Assembly: GCA_964059195.1 (NCBI GenBank)
Contig: CAXKWD010000006.1
Location: forward strand, 7,866,530 to 7,930,529
Source: Ectobius pallidus
Lineage: Eukaryota > Arthropoda > Insecta > Blattodea > Ectobiidae
DNA length: 64,000 nt
Direction of reading: 5' to 3'
Under the pieces are notes generated by a model. That model was not told where the DNA came from and made no database searches. It was given only the letters and a program-made list of their open reading frames with translations. Position numbers and translations under genes: made by a program. Numbering within the stretch: position 1 is the first letter of the stretch; each line of letters begins with the position of its first letter. This document shows, one piece after another, positions 1-10,385 of this stretch.

Positions 1-848
1 TGTAAATAAACAGTTTTTCTTTCTCCTGAAAAGTTATCTTTTCTGTCATTAAGCCCTTTCTTAAATGACCGATTTTATGATTTTTATGAATTTTAGGTCT
101 TCTCAGCTGGAGATATAATTAGTGATGCCTCCCATTTACAGGTTTTCATGCCCAATATTAAAATGTTTCAAACAAAAACTTATGTCTCTCTTATAGACAG
201 TATTTATACTTAGAAGTGTTGAAGTTTTCTTATATTTATTTTTATTTTTTTAAATTTTTTAACCTTTATTGTCTGGACTAATACTTGAAATGATATATCT
301 GAGATGTTCTATCAAAGTGTACTTATTAACATGAGAGTTAGTATCCTACCCTCGAGTGGTTGCTCAACCTTTACCTCTAGCTGGATTTTTTTACTACAAA
401 ATGTCAAGTTTTTGCGAACTATTTAATCTCCTGAGCTACCTGTGAGCATTTTGCTCATTATGCAATCAGTGGCACTTGCAGTTTCCACGGGTACAGACAA
501 TAAGTAGTTTTGCGCCATTCAACTTTTATACTGTAACAGACTAATTTGCAATCAACATAAAAAATAAATTTATGCAGTGATAACGGTGAAGACAATTGAT
601 GTATAATGAAATGAATAAGATTGTATGAGATACAAAAGTGCATAAATAATTATTTCATCAGTTTTTATACGGCATATTTATTTAGTACAATAATATTGTC
701 TTATTTGGTTTCTCATCTTTCAAGTCTAATTGTAAGTAATTTGTTGTGTTCTGTGATCTTTTATAATATTTAAGGTAAGAACAATTACAGCAAACTGAAG
801 TGTGAGCAAAATGCTCAAGGCTCTAATCCCAGTTATTTATATTTGCAG
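1..848 (+). other. Intron of the ING gene (upstream exons outside window)
   Basis: AT-rich DNA ending in a clean splice acceptor (ATTTGCAG at 841-848) just before the ING exon. I see no coding exon, RNA gene or terminal-repeat element in it. The 5' part of the ING gene (N-terminal ING domain) must lie to the left of the window. Confidence 0.6.
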
Positions 849-1180
849 AAGGACGTAAAAAGCTGAAAGAAAAGGAGAAAAAGAAACGTATTGGTGGTGG
901 CTCATCTGAAGAAGACACCGTCAAGGCAGCTCGCAAAAAACAGAAGAAAGGAGGAGGAACTTCTAGCACCGGAGCAAAGGCTGGTTCCGGAACTGGATCT
1001 TCTTCTAGTGGCTTGGCTTTAACCGGTGTGGAAACCGGACTTGCAGCTGTACTACCAGGGTTGGCAGGAATAGCTCATCCCTCTGATGTACTCGACATGC
1101 CGGTTGATCCTAATGAGCCTACGTATTGCCTGTGTCATCAGGTGTCGTATGGCGAGATGATTGGTTGTGATAATCCAGAT
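849..1180 (+). CDS. Ing5: ING4/ING5-type chromatin reader, penultimate coding exon
   Basis: Partial gene. ING4/5 proteins are subunits of nuclear MYST-type histone acetyltransferase complexes, and their C-terminal PHD finger reads H3K4me3. The exon starts with two bases completing a codon. It encodes a lysine-rich linker ([10 protein letters not shown], then a Ser/Gly/Thr-rich stretch) typical of the ING nuclear-localisation region. It then gives [20 protein letters not shown] and EMIGCDNPD, the first half of the PHD finger with zinc ligands C-x-C and the next Cys. It ends in phase 0 at GAT followed by the donor GTAAGT (1181-1186). The next exon at 3587 completes the finger. The match to the animal ING4/5 PHD is near-verbatim, so the family is sure. 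ING4 versus ING5 cannot be split in insects, which usually have one gene for both. Confidence 0.93.
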
Positions 1181-1234
1181 GTAAGTATTCTTACTTTTGC
1201 TATAACTTGGACCACTAACAATGCCAGAAATATT

Positions 1235-1269
1235 ATTGATAATAATAAAAATAATAATAATAATAATAA
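1235..1269 (+). repeat. (AAT)n-type microsatellite
   Basis: A run of AATAAT/AATAAA units just inside the ING intron. A second, shorter AAT-rich run is near 1998-2025. Confidence 0.7.
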
Positions 1270-1363
1270 CCATGGCCCAGGTTCTGATGACCTAAAATTG
1301 TTCGAAAAATGACCTATAAAAAAATACCCTAAATTTTAAAGAAAATGACTTAATAATTACAAA

Positions 1364-1531
1364 TTGGTATAGGTTAGGTGGCTCTAGGCCATTAAGCATG
1401 AAAAATATATAAAAAAGGAGAGGAAGGTGCCAGAGAACTTACCATCTGGTATCCAGAGCCAGCACCAATTGAAGACCAGCTTCTCTGGCCAATTGGTAAG
1501 TTCTCTGGCACCTTCCTCTCCTTTTTTAAAA
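1364..1531 (-). mobile_element. Palindromic Penelope-like insertion P1
   Basis: Two perfect 34-bp inverted arms (1411-1444 and 1494-1527) enclose a 49-nt loop. A 47-nt unpaired tail lies on the left (1364-1410), so I orient it on the minus strand. A 13-bp direct repeat, taataattacaaa, flanks the whole unit (1351-1363 and 1532-1544) and looks like a target-site duplication. Arms plus one-sided tail plus a 10-14 bp duplication is shared with the insertions at 3918, 4355, 8067, 16101, 23287, 53185 and 57122. No intact CTGANGA/GAAA core is visible here, so membership rests on architecture alone. Confidence 0.7.
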
Positions 1532-2600
1532 TAATAATTACAAAGAATGACCTAAAAACTGATATTTTATTTATAAAAATTATTACTGTGCACACAAAGA
1601 TATAGCCTAGACTAATTTGTACATAATTGTAAAAAACTGTAAATGTAGGAAGGATGTTGTAGGTCTAAAAACTTAGTTCTTGATTGGAGCATTTGAGAAG
1701 AAAAGTAAGAAAATTGTTTTTAAAGTAGATTCTACAGAAATGTTGCATTATAGTAACCTAGTCATTTATTTAAAGTAAATGCATGAAAATGACAAAATAA
1801 GGAAGCAAATGACACAAAAATGACAAAATAATGACGTAAAATTGAAATAAATGCCCTAAAAATATAAAATTGCATAAAATGACCTTATAAAAATGCATTT
1901 CTATAATCTAGAGGCCATGATTAGGATTTATCTACAAGTTGGCAATGTCTAGGCAGCATCAATAAAAAGATGACGTGTCATTAGAATCAGGGCCCTGATA
2001 ATAACCATAATAATAATAAATAATAATCTGCCTATAGACCGTTTACATGATGTACGACATTGTCAACTTATATCTAAAGAAAAGAGGTCTTACTGTATTA
2101 ATCTTCAGACAGTGTGGGAATAGCTTTTGTTCAATTGATATGGTATATTAAAAAGATGAATTAGAATATCAGTTAATTACTCTTCTCAGCTACAAGAGTG
2201 TTTATTTTTAAAACTTTTTATCAAGTTTATAACTTCCTCTTTGGTTGTTGGTACCAGGAAGATGGAGTTATACATTGGAGGGTTGCATTTTGTGGCCTCT
2301 GATTATGTTTATGAAATGTTCATTGAATATATTACTTAAATATTCAAACCGATATTCAGTGTGATTGTTGATAACGAGTTCAAGATTTTCTACAGTTTAA
2401 ATTTCAGTTTTTCTGACTCCCAGGGTGTTTTTATCATGTTACTTGACGTTGCCAATTTGGTTTCATAGTTCTGTTTTAATTTTATCTTTAATATTTATGT
2501 ATCATTTTTTAGTTCTTTGTATCTAGCGCTGTGCACTGAACACCGACACCAGTAGCTTTATATAGTAGAGCATGTCTTTCATATCTACTCTAATTTTTTC

Positions 2601-2862
2601 ACGCTAGGAGGTGAATAGCCAGTAAATCATTCCAACAAGTGGATAAATTAAATTATCTGGGAGCAATAATTACAGATACAAATAATATTAAGGCCGAAGT
2701 TAAGTGTAGACTCAAATCAGAAAATACCTGCTTTCATGCAGTTCAGAACTCTTTTATCTTCTCGTCTTCTGTCCAGAAATCTAAAAATCAAAATTTATAA
2801 GACAGTATTATCCTGCCGATTGTATTATATGGATCTGAGACATGGCCGCTCACTCTTCAGAA
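2601..2862 (+). pseudogene. Non-LTR retrotransposon (LINE) reverse transcriptase C-terminal fragment
   Basis: Broken translation spread over two frames. It resembles the region after the RT domain of many insect LINEs: a NYLGAIITD-type segment, then LLSSRLLSRNLKIKIYKTVL, then LYGSETWPLT. At least one frameshift lies between these blocks. It stops abruptly where Penelope-like coding begins (about 2863), so the two elements abut or one inserted at the end of the other. The LINE clade cannot be decided from so little. Confidence 0.65.
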
Positions 2863-3240
2863 AGGACAAGACAAATGGGTATATGGACCGGCTGGTTAAA
2901 GAGGCCATTGAAATCAGTCTCAGTAACAACATCATAAACAGAGACAAAGGCCTTCCTCTAAGCGAGGCTTGGAAACCGGCCCTCAACATTTTAAAGAAGA
3001 GACCCACATAACCTGTGTTCCCCGTGACGTCCGTCTTTTTCGACTAGGTGAATTTTTCAAGAGAGTTTTACTGACGCTGCCATTGGCTGAATCCCACTAA
3101 CTGCTCCGGCGTATATATACAGGCCTCTTCCGCCATTTCACCACTTTCCCAGAAGAAGGACTCAGAGCTATGGAGTCCGAAAGCTCGGAGTTTATTAAAC
3201 CATTGACTCGGCTGTCAGCCTTTGAAGAACTTTTATATAT
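2863..3240 (+). mobile_element. Penelope-like element, 3' coding end and tail
   Basis: An open frame to 3011 encodes a segment including DRLVKEAIEI, NNIINRDKGL and SEAWKPAL, then a stop. This is the pattern (REAIEI...N.NREDG..LS..WKP) that closes the C-terminal region of Penelope-like retroelements. About 140 nt after the stop lies a structured motif (3150-3190) like those in the palindromic insertions. The 5' part of the element is missing. Confidence 0.65.
3150..3190 (+). ncRNA. Hammerhead-like motif in Penelope 3' region
   Basis: CAGAAGA (one change from CTGANGA), one A, then GGACTC...GAGTCC as a six-pair stem, then GAAA at 3179-3182 and a short GC-rich segment. It follows the layout seen at 4024, 16341 and 57460 with different stem bases. 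Self-cleavage is not demonstrated; one unpaired base separates the core from the stem, which a canonical hammerhead lacks. Confidence 0.5.
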
Positions 3241-3586
3241 TATTATTATTTACTACATGTTTCTAAATTCAGTGTGAACTAACATTGCATATTTTAAAAA
3301 TGTTTAAATTTTTAAGTAAGTAATAAAAAAAATTAATTAATAAAAAAAAAACTCTTTAATAATATGAATTAAAATTAATTCTCCGTAAATCTACATGGAA
3401 CTAACTTATGTGTTGTAAGCCACAGCTGATGCACAGCTCTGCCCGCTGGCAGTACACATGCTATTTGTTTTGATCAGGTTCCCTTCAAAAGCTGGTGCTG
3501 ATATAGGTGAGCTGATGTATCACTTGTCCTATTATTTTTTCACTGTATAGTAATCGTGAACTTGTTTGCCATGTTCTTCCTTTCAG

Positions 3587-3688
3587 TGTCCAATCGAGTG
3601 GTTCCACTTCGCCTGTGTTGGTCTCACCACCAAACCGAAGGGAAAATGGTTCTGTCCAAAATGCACAGCTGACCGTAAGAAGAAATAA
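3587..3688 (+). CDS. Ing5: ING4/ING5-type chromatin reader, last coding exon
   Basis: After the acceptor TTTCAG (3581-3586) the exon continues in phase 0 from 1180 with [20 protein letters not shown], then WFCPKC, and a basic tail TADRKKK before TAA at 3686-3688. This supplies the remaining zinc ligands (Cys-Pro, His, Cys, Cys-x2-Cys) and completes the C4HC3 PHD finger. ING proteins end shortly after the PHD in a basic stretch, so this is the natural C-terminus. The intron (1181-3586) carries LINE and Penelope remnants. Confidence 0.95.
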   Translation, partial: CPIEWFHFACVGLTTKPKGKWFCPKCTADRKKK

Positions 3689-4252
3689 ATAACTTCTACG
3701 TGGATGTCAAACATGAACTTTAAACCAGGATCTCGTTAATTACTCAGTTAACACAAGATAGCTAAGAGTTATCTTAAGGAAAAACTGTGACTCAGTTCCT
3801 TTGTGTATAGAATGACGAACATTTTACATGATCCAGTGTAATATCTACATTCCCATTCTTAATTCTGCTTAATCAACTTCTTAAGGGTTTCCCAATAAGA
3901 TGGAGTAGCCAATATAAACACATTATCACCAAGAGCACTCACTACTTCATTAAAATAATTAACTTGCTAGTTAGCCAGCTTTCAAGAGGACCTTTCCTCC
4001 CATCCCTCCTGAGTGGGCGGAGTATGACGATGGGAGGAAAGGTCCTCTTGAAAGCTGGCCAACGAGTAAGTTAATTATTTTAATGAAGTAGTGAGTGCTC
4101 TTGGTGATAATGTGTTTTATATTATTACACTTCATTGTGTTTCCCTATTCCAAGTGAATTAAATTAATTTAGCCAATATAAGTAAAGTGAATTCCTCAGT
4201 ACTCATAGGTAGTAAAGTATAGTACGACAAATTGAATTTATGAGGAAATAAA
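3689..4252 (+). other. Probable ING 3' UTR and candidate poly(A) signal
   Basis: Sequence following the stop. An AATAAA occurs within the stop context itself (3684-3689) and another at 4247-4252. If the second is used, the 252-bp palindrome at 3918-4169 lies inside the ING 3' UTR and would fold into a long duplex in the mRNA. Which signal is used cannot be decided here. Confidence 0.4.
3918..4169 (+). mobile_element. Palindromic Penelope-like insertion P2
   Basis: Near-perfect inverted arms of about 85 bp flank a short centre around 4004-4027. A right-hand tail runs 4116-4169, and a 12-bp duplication, tagccaatataa, is found at 3906-3917 and 4170-4181. The right arm carries ATGACGA (4024-4030), T, GGGAGGA-AAGG-TCCTCTT (seven pairs with two G-T), then GAAA (4050-4053). 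The tail contains an acttcattgtgtttccc block also recognisable in the tails of the insertions at 53185 and 57122, which marks these three as one subfamily. Confidence 0.78.
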
Positions 4253-4354
4253 TCAACTTTCGTTTAACATCTAATGAGGGAAAAACGATACTTTGTAGAA
4301 AGATTGTTTCTTCAACATTTTTGTACATATTCTCACTGTATAAATTTCATACTA

Positions 4355-4868
4355 TATAAGATTTTGAGCTTTCACAGCGCTGGTTACTTGAGATGGCTTC
4401 TCGGGTTATCAGCTCTGTCAACATAAAAAGGTTCGAGCTTTCGGCCGTCTTCAATCTGTGGCCTTCCTCAGGAAGAAAGCATGTCCATATTTATAGGACA
4501 CTGGATGAATATCAACATGGAATGCGAAATCTCATTGGCGGCACTGCAGCCAATCAGAAGTCAGGTAGAAGAATTTTGTTGCTCCCTGAAAAGGACCGAT
4601 TACGCTATGCTGTCGGTCGCTGGTTGCTGTTGTCGCCAGTGTTGTGCTCTCAGCTTGCTGAGCTGGAGACATGGACACCAGCACTAAAAAACGGACGTCG
4701 GGAAGTGCCAGCCAATGAGATTTCGCATTTCATGTTGATATTCATCCAGCCTCCTATAAATGTGGGCATGCTTTCTCCACACACATTCCTGAGGAAGGCC
4801 ACAGAGTGAAAAGGCTGAAAGCTCAAAACTTATTATGTTGACACGGCTGATAAATCAAGAAGTCATCT
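4355..4868 (-). mobile_element. Palindromic Penelope-like insertion P3
   Basis: Diverged arms of about 190 bp (left from 4391, right to 4868), a left tail 4355-4390, and a 14-bp duplication, taaatttcatacta, at 4341-4354 and 4869-4882. Each arm keeps the motif. On the minus strand (4433-4473): CTGAGGA, A, GGCC...GGCC, GAAA. On the plus strand (about 4788-4825): CTGAGGA, A, GGCC...GGCT, GAAA. The two arms differ at many positions yet keep the core. The open frame at 4393-4809 is a by-product of the palindrome; I see no protein family in it. Confidence 0.75.
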
Positions 4869-4882
4869 TAAATTTCATACTA

Positions 4883-6884
4883 ATCAAATATTATTTATGA
4901 GGAAAAATTAACGCTGAGAAAAGTCACCACTCAACTTCACTTTTGCAAACATTCTCATCTCCATCATCAGCAGATCTCAATTGATGAGCTTGTAGAAGTG
5001 TTTGTGTCCCGGTGAGGTCGTTTTCCTTTGTAATTTCAGAATTTAACAAGTTATTTCTGTTCTTTTGAATGAAACACTTTTCAGTTCTATCAAACGTTGC
5101 ACAGGTTTTAATAATTTTTTATTTTCATGTTCATGATCTATGTTTCTCATCATTTTTGTACCATAAATCATGTATTTCAAGATAACCTAATATTATTAAT
5201 AGCTATGCAAAAATTGATAGACCTGATGGACTGGGAAAAGATTTTTGATAAATTCTGAAATTTCATGACCTCATTGCTTAGTTGATACTGCCAACGTACA
5301 CATCTTCCACAAACTCAGCAGTTGACATCACTTTATGGAGTAGATCAGTACTCCCAAGGTGTGAAGTCATTCTCTTACTTCCCCTCCCTTCATGACCTCC
5401 AAAACGTAGAGATTGGTTCAGTTGTGCAACTGTGATGTCATTCCCATCCCTTCGTGATCTTCAAAATGTAGCTATTGGTTCAGTTGCGCTTTGAAGGTCA
5501 CGAAGGGGAGGAAGCAGGGGAATGACTTCACACCTTGGGAGTACTGTTCGACAGGCCTGGTGTAGATGAAACGCATTGTATAATAGTGAAAGTGTTAAAA
5601 TTTCATACTGTTAAAATACATTTTATTTATCGCAGAATTCTATTTCCAAAACAGTGCTCTATTTTATTGGAAGTAGAGGAAAGTTTATAATTAATGCACC
5701 TGATACGGTAAGGCAAGCCTGCCAACATTGCATAATTTTTTCCCCCATTTTTCATATTCACTAATATTTTTAAAAAACCCTCATGTACTGTGTTTTAAGT
5801 TGTTTTACTAGGAATATGATATTTTTTATATATAACATCACCACATTATTTTATGGATTCAGTTTTTAAGTACATACAGTGTAAAAAGTAGAACTAAAAT
5901 TTTGATCACATCTGAAATACAATCCCACAAAATTTATGTAACAAAAAATGAGTTTTCATTAATTGGGAAGATGTGTTCAAACTTGCCAGAAATATTAAGG
6001 GCCTGTATGACCACCTGCCGACAATTCCTCATGATACGTGACTTGCACATAGCTTAACTGGAAGATGTCTTGTAATACCACTGCTGAACTGCTATTGGGA
6101 AGAAAGCATTAAAATTTTATAAAAATATCCTTAGCTTGTTGAGGAAAGAGGTGTGTTTGTTGCAATTCGTTAGGCCTCCACTAGGTGCGGCAGCTCAAAT
6201 TTGTATTTGTGCAATTATATTACATAAGAACATATTGTTTTAAATGCATTAATTGATTTGTACAATTCTATTTCATTCAAATGGGAGCCTAAAACGGCAT
6301 TATTATGTAAGTTAAATCTTCCAGCATCAATTTTGAAATTCAGGTGGCCAGGAAGGTTCAGAGTGCTGCCATCTTGTTTCCACCAAGCTTCCCTAACTAG
6401 CAGTTGGAAGCTTGTCAGCCACTCCATCCTCCTGCTAGCTTAGATGGGAGTTGACTTCCCAGACAGATTTTGTCAGGAGATCATAGTATGCAATTCTTGG
6501 CCAACTTCCAGATAAGTTCTCTATATGGCAGATGAATATGATATCAGATGGTCGTCGTACAGGTCCTAAGCATGAATTGCATGTCTTTTTATATTTAGGT
6601 TACCTACTTTGAACTGATTAACCTTTTATTTTTATTTCACTGTGTTATTGCAGATATTACTATCTTTACTACCTAGACTTATTACTAGTCTGTGTTTTAC
6701 TTAGTCCAGACTTGGATCATTTCTCTAAATTATTCTATTGAAATTAACTTTTAAATTGGTAATGTATCGTATAGGTTACAGCAGTTACGGTATTTAAAAA
6801 TTGGCAATGTGTCTTATAGGATACAATGGGTTGTCTTCAATTGGTAATGTATTGAATACAATGCAATCTGGTTTTCTATATCCA
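4883..6884. other. Intergenic, little recognised
   Basis: Apart from the short palindromic element at 5346-5546, I see only AT-rich sequence and a loosely repeated phrase (aattggtaatgt) near 6750-6850. Confidence 0.5.
5346..5546. mobile_element. Small inverted-repeat element (MITE or foldback)
   Basis: Terminal inverted repeats beginning cagtactcccaaggtgtga and extending imperfectly about 60 bp inward from each end. An internal direct duplication of an attggttcagttg-containing unit lies between them. No target duplication could be assigned and there is no coding. It lacks the tail and core of the Penelope-like palindromes. Confidence 0.5.
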
Positions 6885-6989
6885 TTATGTTGGGGCGAAG
6901 GGCCTCCAGGTGGAGGTTCTGTTACCTATGTGAATTGTTTTATGCTTATTTTCCTAGAGGGGGCAGAGGGACAGGTGGTAAGCCCATCG
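6885..6989 (+). repeat. Dispersed repeat adjoining a SINE (copy 1)
   Basis: A GC-richer block (ttggggcgaagggcctcca...) repeated in reverse orientation at 28386-28530. Here it abuts the 3' end of an inverted tRNA-derived SINE. Origin unknown. Confidence 0.5.
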
Positions 6990-7223
6990 CCTCTCAACCC
7001 CACTCTGGAAACTAAGATATTACTTGGACGTGAAAGGGCTGAGAAATTTTGTCCAGAGGCTCTAAATGAGGCTTGGAGTTCTTTTACGTGCCGTAAATCT
7101 ACAACACAGGAACCCCAGCTGGAGGACTCCGTACCCAGGATTTTGACACCCTGAAAAATCCATCGACCGCGGCTTGGTTTGATCCTGCGACCTTCGAATC
7201 CAGAGGCGGACACCGCGGCTGAC
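6990..7223 (-). mobile_element. tRNA-derived SINE, minus-strand copy
   Basis: On the minus strand the 5' head reads like a tRNA promoter: a box A-like segment is followed by a box B-like segment (ggtcgcaggatcaaacc). The SINE body includes tagatttacggca and acaaaatttctc. The same head and body occur in the plus-strand copy at 26578-26820. The 3' boundary is approximate. Confidence 0.7.
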
Positions 7224-7344
7224 ATACGATGCAATAGTTTGTTTTAAATTGATTTGTAATAAAGTAACTGAAAATAATTACAGAATAAAGTACAATAAAT
7301 AAACTGTCGACCTAATGAATGTGCCCAACATGGTTTTATAAATT

Positions 7345-8662
7345 AAAGGGCTCAGAGCCATAGTGGGCCATATGCCATTTAAAAAAAAATCCCTTTAGGC
7401 AGGCCTACAGGCGGAGGTAGATTTCGAAGTGCTTTTGGTTTAATTTATTGTCGCTGCATAGCACTCTTCTTCTTTAGCCTTGGCATGGCAAACCTGCAGT
7501 AAAGAGGAAGAGCCTACAATCAATTGTTTTGACAATAATAGGATATAATATTCTGGGAGGCCGTGCGCAAGATCAGCAATGAATAAAATTAGCAAAGCCG
7601 CTAAACAAGACAAAATTATGATATAATAATTCTTTCAAGTGTTATTATTTTCAAACATTAAAATCTCGCGTCATATGAGAGCTATCAAGAAACTATTTAT
7701 TGATTTGTAGAGTACTCATCAAGAGCTTTTCAACGATACCCCACAAGACGTGGTTTCAAAAGTTTCGAATTTTAATCCCCCACCCCCACCCTCACTCGAA
7801 CCCCCGAATCGTTGGTGTCACTGTGAACTCCATAGGGAGTACTCTAATTTATTCAAACAAAGTTTCCCTCTATACTTCATAGGGGCCGAGATATACATTT
7901 TTAAAAATTTCAACCCCCTCCCCCGACCACCCCCTTGGGCCAATTTTGCTCATTAACGAACTTGTCCGAACTATTGGGCCTAGAAATAACATATTAAAAT
8001 TTGGTTCAAATATCTTCAAAATTACGGCCGCTATCGTGTAAAGAGAGATATATATGTATATATAAAAAATAATATAATACAAACAATAATACTTATTACT
8101 GTAATATACTGCAGTTTGTTTATGATTTTTTCAATTCAGTACACTTGAGAAAGGCCTGGAGGGCAGGTTGAAACATTGTGTGTTGGAGGGGATTGTTTTA
8201 TCCACTATTGTAAATAAGTATTATTGTTTGTATTATATTATTTTTTAATAAAATCATAGTGGAAAGAATAGGACCATAAATAATTTTCAATTGAATATAT
8301 ATAAATATCACAAATTTTTTTTTTTGAACGGGCGGTGGTTTCGTACTTAGGGGAGCATGAAACGTAAAGATATGAAAGAATTTTTCGAAAATCATGACAT
8401 GGTATCCATTGCAATAGGTAGATTTTTCTTCGAAATCTACCTAAAATGGAGAAACCAAGGAGTAAATTTCAAAGAATACCATAGTTTAATTACTTATAAA
8501 TAAAGTATTGCAATACCTGCACAATATTACATAAATGAGAGACCCATAGACATGGATCACATTACTAAATACTTGATGCACAATTCAAAACACTGCCGCA
8601 AAGTGTCACTAACTTCATTTTTGCTGTTGGTGGAGATGGCCCACTATGGCTCTCAGCCCTTC
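7345..8662. mobile_element. DNA element with inverted termini, interrupted by P4
   Basis: Inverted termini of about 27 bp: agggctcagagccatagtgg at 7347 and its near-complement ending about 8661. The interior has no transposase; the CCCC-rich translations near 7700-7960 look like chance frames. The palindrome at 8067-8295 lies inside. The superfamily is not assigned because no target duplication is clear. Confidence 0.5.
8067..8295 (+). mobile_element. Palindromic Penelope-like insertion P4
   Basis: Inverted arms (8067-8101 and about 8206-8250) rich in A/T, followed by a tail containing agtggaaagaataggacc. That block is shared with the tail of the insertion at 16101 (minus strand). The flanking repeat tatatataaa (8057-8066, 8296-8305) is low-complexity. 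The motif is degenerate: ttgagaa, a, GGCCT...AGGTT, GAAA near 8143-8172; the stem still pairs through G-U. Confidence 0.6.
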
Positions 8663-8861
8663 AATTATTGTTTGAGAAATTGAGTCTTGCCAATTTAAGG
8701 GTTAATAGGTCTTGTTCAGTCACAATTTATAAATAATTAAGTTAATTGTCAATTGACTTCTATAAGCAAGTTCAATAAAGCCATTACCTCATGAATGTTC
8801 AAGCAATTTTTTTTTGTTTCTCCTAATCCATCTAAGGGCAGAAACCACTGAGCACATATTA

Positions 8862-9783
8862 TGACGGTGGAACAAAAAGTAACGCACAATAATTGAGGAG
8901 CGTATTTTCAAAAGCCAATAACTGCAGGTTTTGACGAAATTGATATATATACCCGTATATTGTTTCGTATAGTTTAAGTAGCTGTCTTTCCAATGGTTAT
9001 ACTGGTTCTTTCATATTCCGACATCTGTTCCACTCAGAAATGGTAGAAAAACGGTAGTTTTTGCAAAATCCGATATCTATGGTTAAGGCGTTCTATCAAA
9101 ATCCGATATCTCAAAACTATACTTTATGTAGATATTGGCTTTTGAAAAAATGCTCTTCAATTTTTTTCTGCATTGGTATTGCGGCTGGGATGTTGAACTT
9201 TCACCAAGATGGAGTTTGAAGCTTCCACTACAGATGCTATTTTGTTCTCATGCAAGAGAAGAGTGAACTATGCAACAAAGATGGTTTGCATGTTACTATC
9301 GTCCACTTGTGAAGAGCAGCAAGGTGTAGTGCGATTTTTATGGGCTAAAGGGCATCATAACCTGAGTGAAATTCACAGGGTCAAACTTCTTCACGACAAT
9401 GGTCGCTCCCATGTTACTGCAGCTGTTCGTGAGAAAATCAAATTTCGTTGGGAGATGCGCCAGCATCCTCCATACAGTCCAGACCTGGCACTGTCGGCCT
9501 TTCATTTGTTTGGTCCCATGAAGAAATTTCTGGCCGGTATATGTTTTGCATCAGATGCAGAAGTGAAAACAGCAGTCCGCAGATGGCTATACTCCAACTG
9601 AATGGACTTCTATGAACAGGGTATTTTGAAACTGATATCACAATGGGAGAAATGTGTTGAGAAACTTGAGGACCATAAAGAAAAATAGACAAAAGATGTC
9701 CCTTCATGTGTGCATTTGTTTGTAATTGCACCTGCTAAACTTTTTGTAAAAAAAATTGTGCGTTACTTTTCGATCCACCCTCG
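8862..9783 (+). mobile_element. mariner-family element, internally deleted
   Basis: TA duplications at 8860-8861 and 9784-9785; inverted termini share aaaagtaacgcacaat. The open frame 9209-9601 joins an N-terminal piece (EEQQGVVRFLWAKGHH) to the C-terminal catalytic part of a mariner transposase: LHDNGRSHV, then HPPYSPDLALSAFHLF (the HxPYSPDLAP block), then a stop before FYEQGILKLI. The first catalytic Asp and the middle of the protein are missing, so it is a non-autonomous copy of about 0.92 kb. Confidence 0.88.
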
Positions 9784-9785
9784 TA

Positions 9786-10194
9786 TAAGCTCCATGAATG
9801 TAACCCTGTGCTGCTGTAGCAGGTGTTACGAGAATTACTCACAGGGCATATGATTTTAAGTTGACTCTACCGTTGCAAATTGATTTTGTGAATGTATTTT
9901 GTTCTACTTTTTGTGATATGATGATGAGTGTTCTACCTGAAGGAAAGAAAAACCCATGGGATGATGACCATGACTCATCCAAGGCTCTTTCGGGCAGCAG
10001 AGATTTTTCATTTTGTCTCACGGGATGGGAATGAAGGGACAATGTAACAACCCGTCCTGAAGCAGGAAACAATTTTCCCAACCTAACCGAGAATCAAATC
10101 CAAGCCACCAGGGAGGTATATCTAATAGCTAGGCCTAATTCTAACAGAGAAATGTGAATTGCTAGCTTTCCCACAAAGACAAACATTAGCAGTA
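9786..10194. other. Intergenic, nothing recognised
   Basis: No terminal repeats, RNA gene or coding similarity seen. Confidence 0.4.
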
Positions 10195-10385
10195 AGTTAA
10201 TAAAATCAGGTAAACTGATCTAACAAAGTGCCAGAATGCTTTTCTTTAATCAGTGATAATTGCAATTGTGATATGCAGAAAATAAGTTTTTTTTAAAAGT
10301 CGATTTCAGAGTTAAGCTCCAGATCGATTCATTTAGCAGGGCTTACAGAAGAACAAATGACTAGTTTTTTAATCAGACCTCTGCT
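10195..10385 (-). repeat. Three-copy dispersed repeat, copy 1
   Basis: A block of about 165 bp recurring in plus orientation at 38360-38530 and 60318-60480. Shared phrases are taagccctgct, tctggagctt, and a conserved end reading catcagtttacctgatttta in the plus copies. In the copy at 60318 the end is followed at once by tctgaggatgg, as in the Penelope-like motif. Confidence 0.65.

Larger units (their letters stand above)
1545..3586 (+). other. Remainder of the ING intron
   Basis: The intron runs from the donor at 1181 to the acceptor TTTCAG at 3581-3586. Apart from the LINE and Penelope remnants at 2601-3240 it is AT-rich sequence in which I recognise nothing. Confidence 0.6.

Noticed and set aside
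1364..1531. The ribozyme-like motif in P1
   Set aside because: Architecture fits, but I could not align CTGANGA and GAAA in the loop on either strand.
4393..4809. A 138-codon protein gene
   Set aside because: The frame is created by the two arms of palindrome P3 and matches no family.
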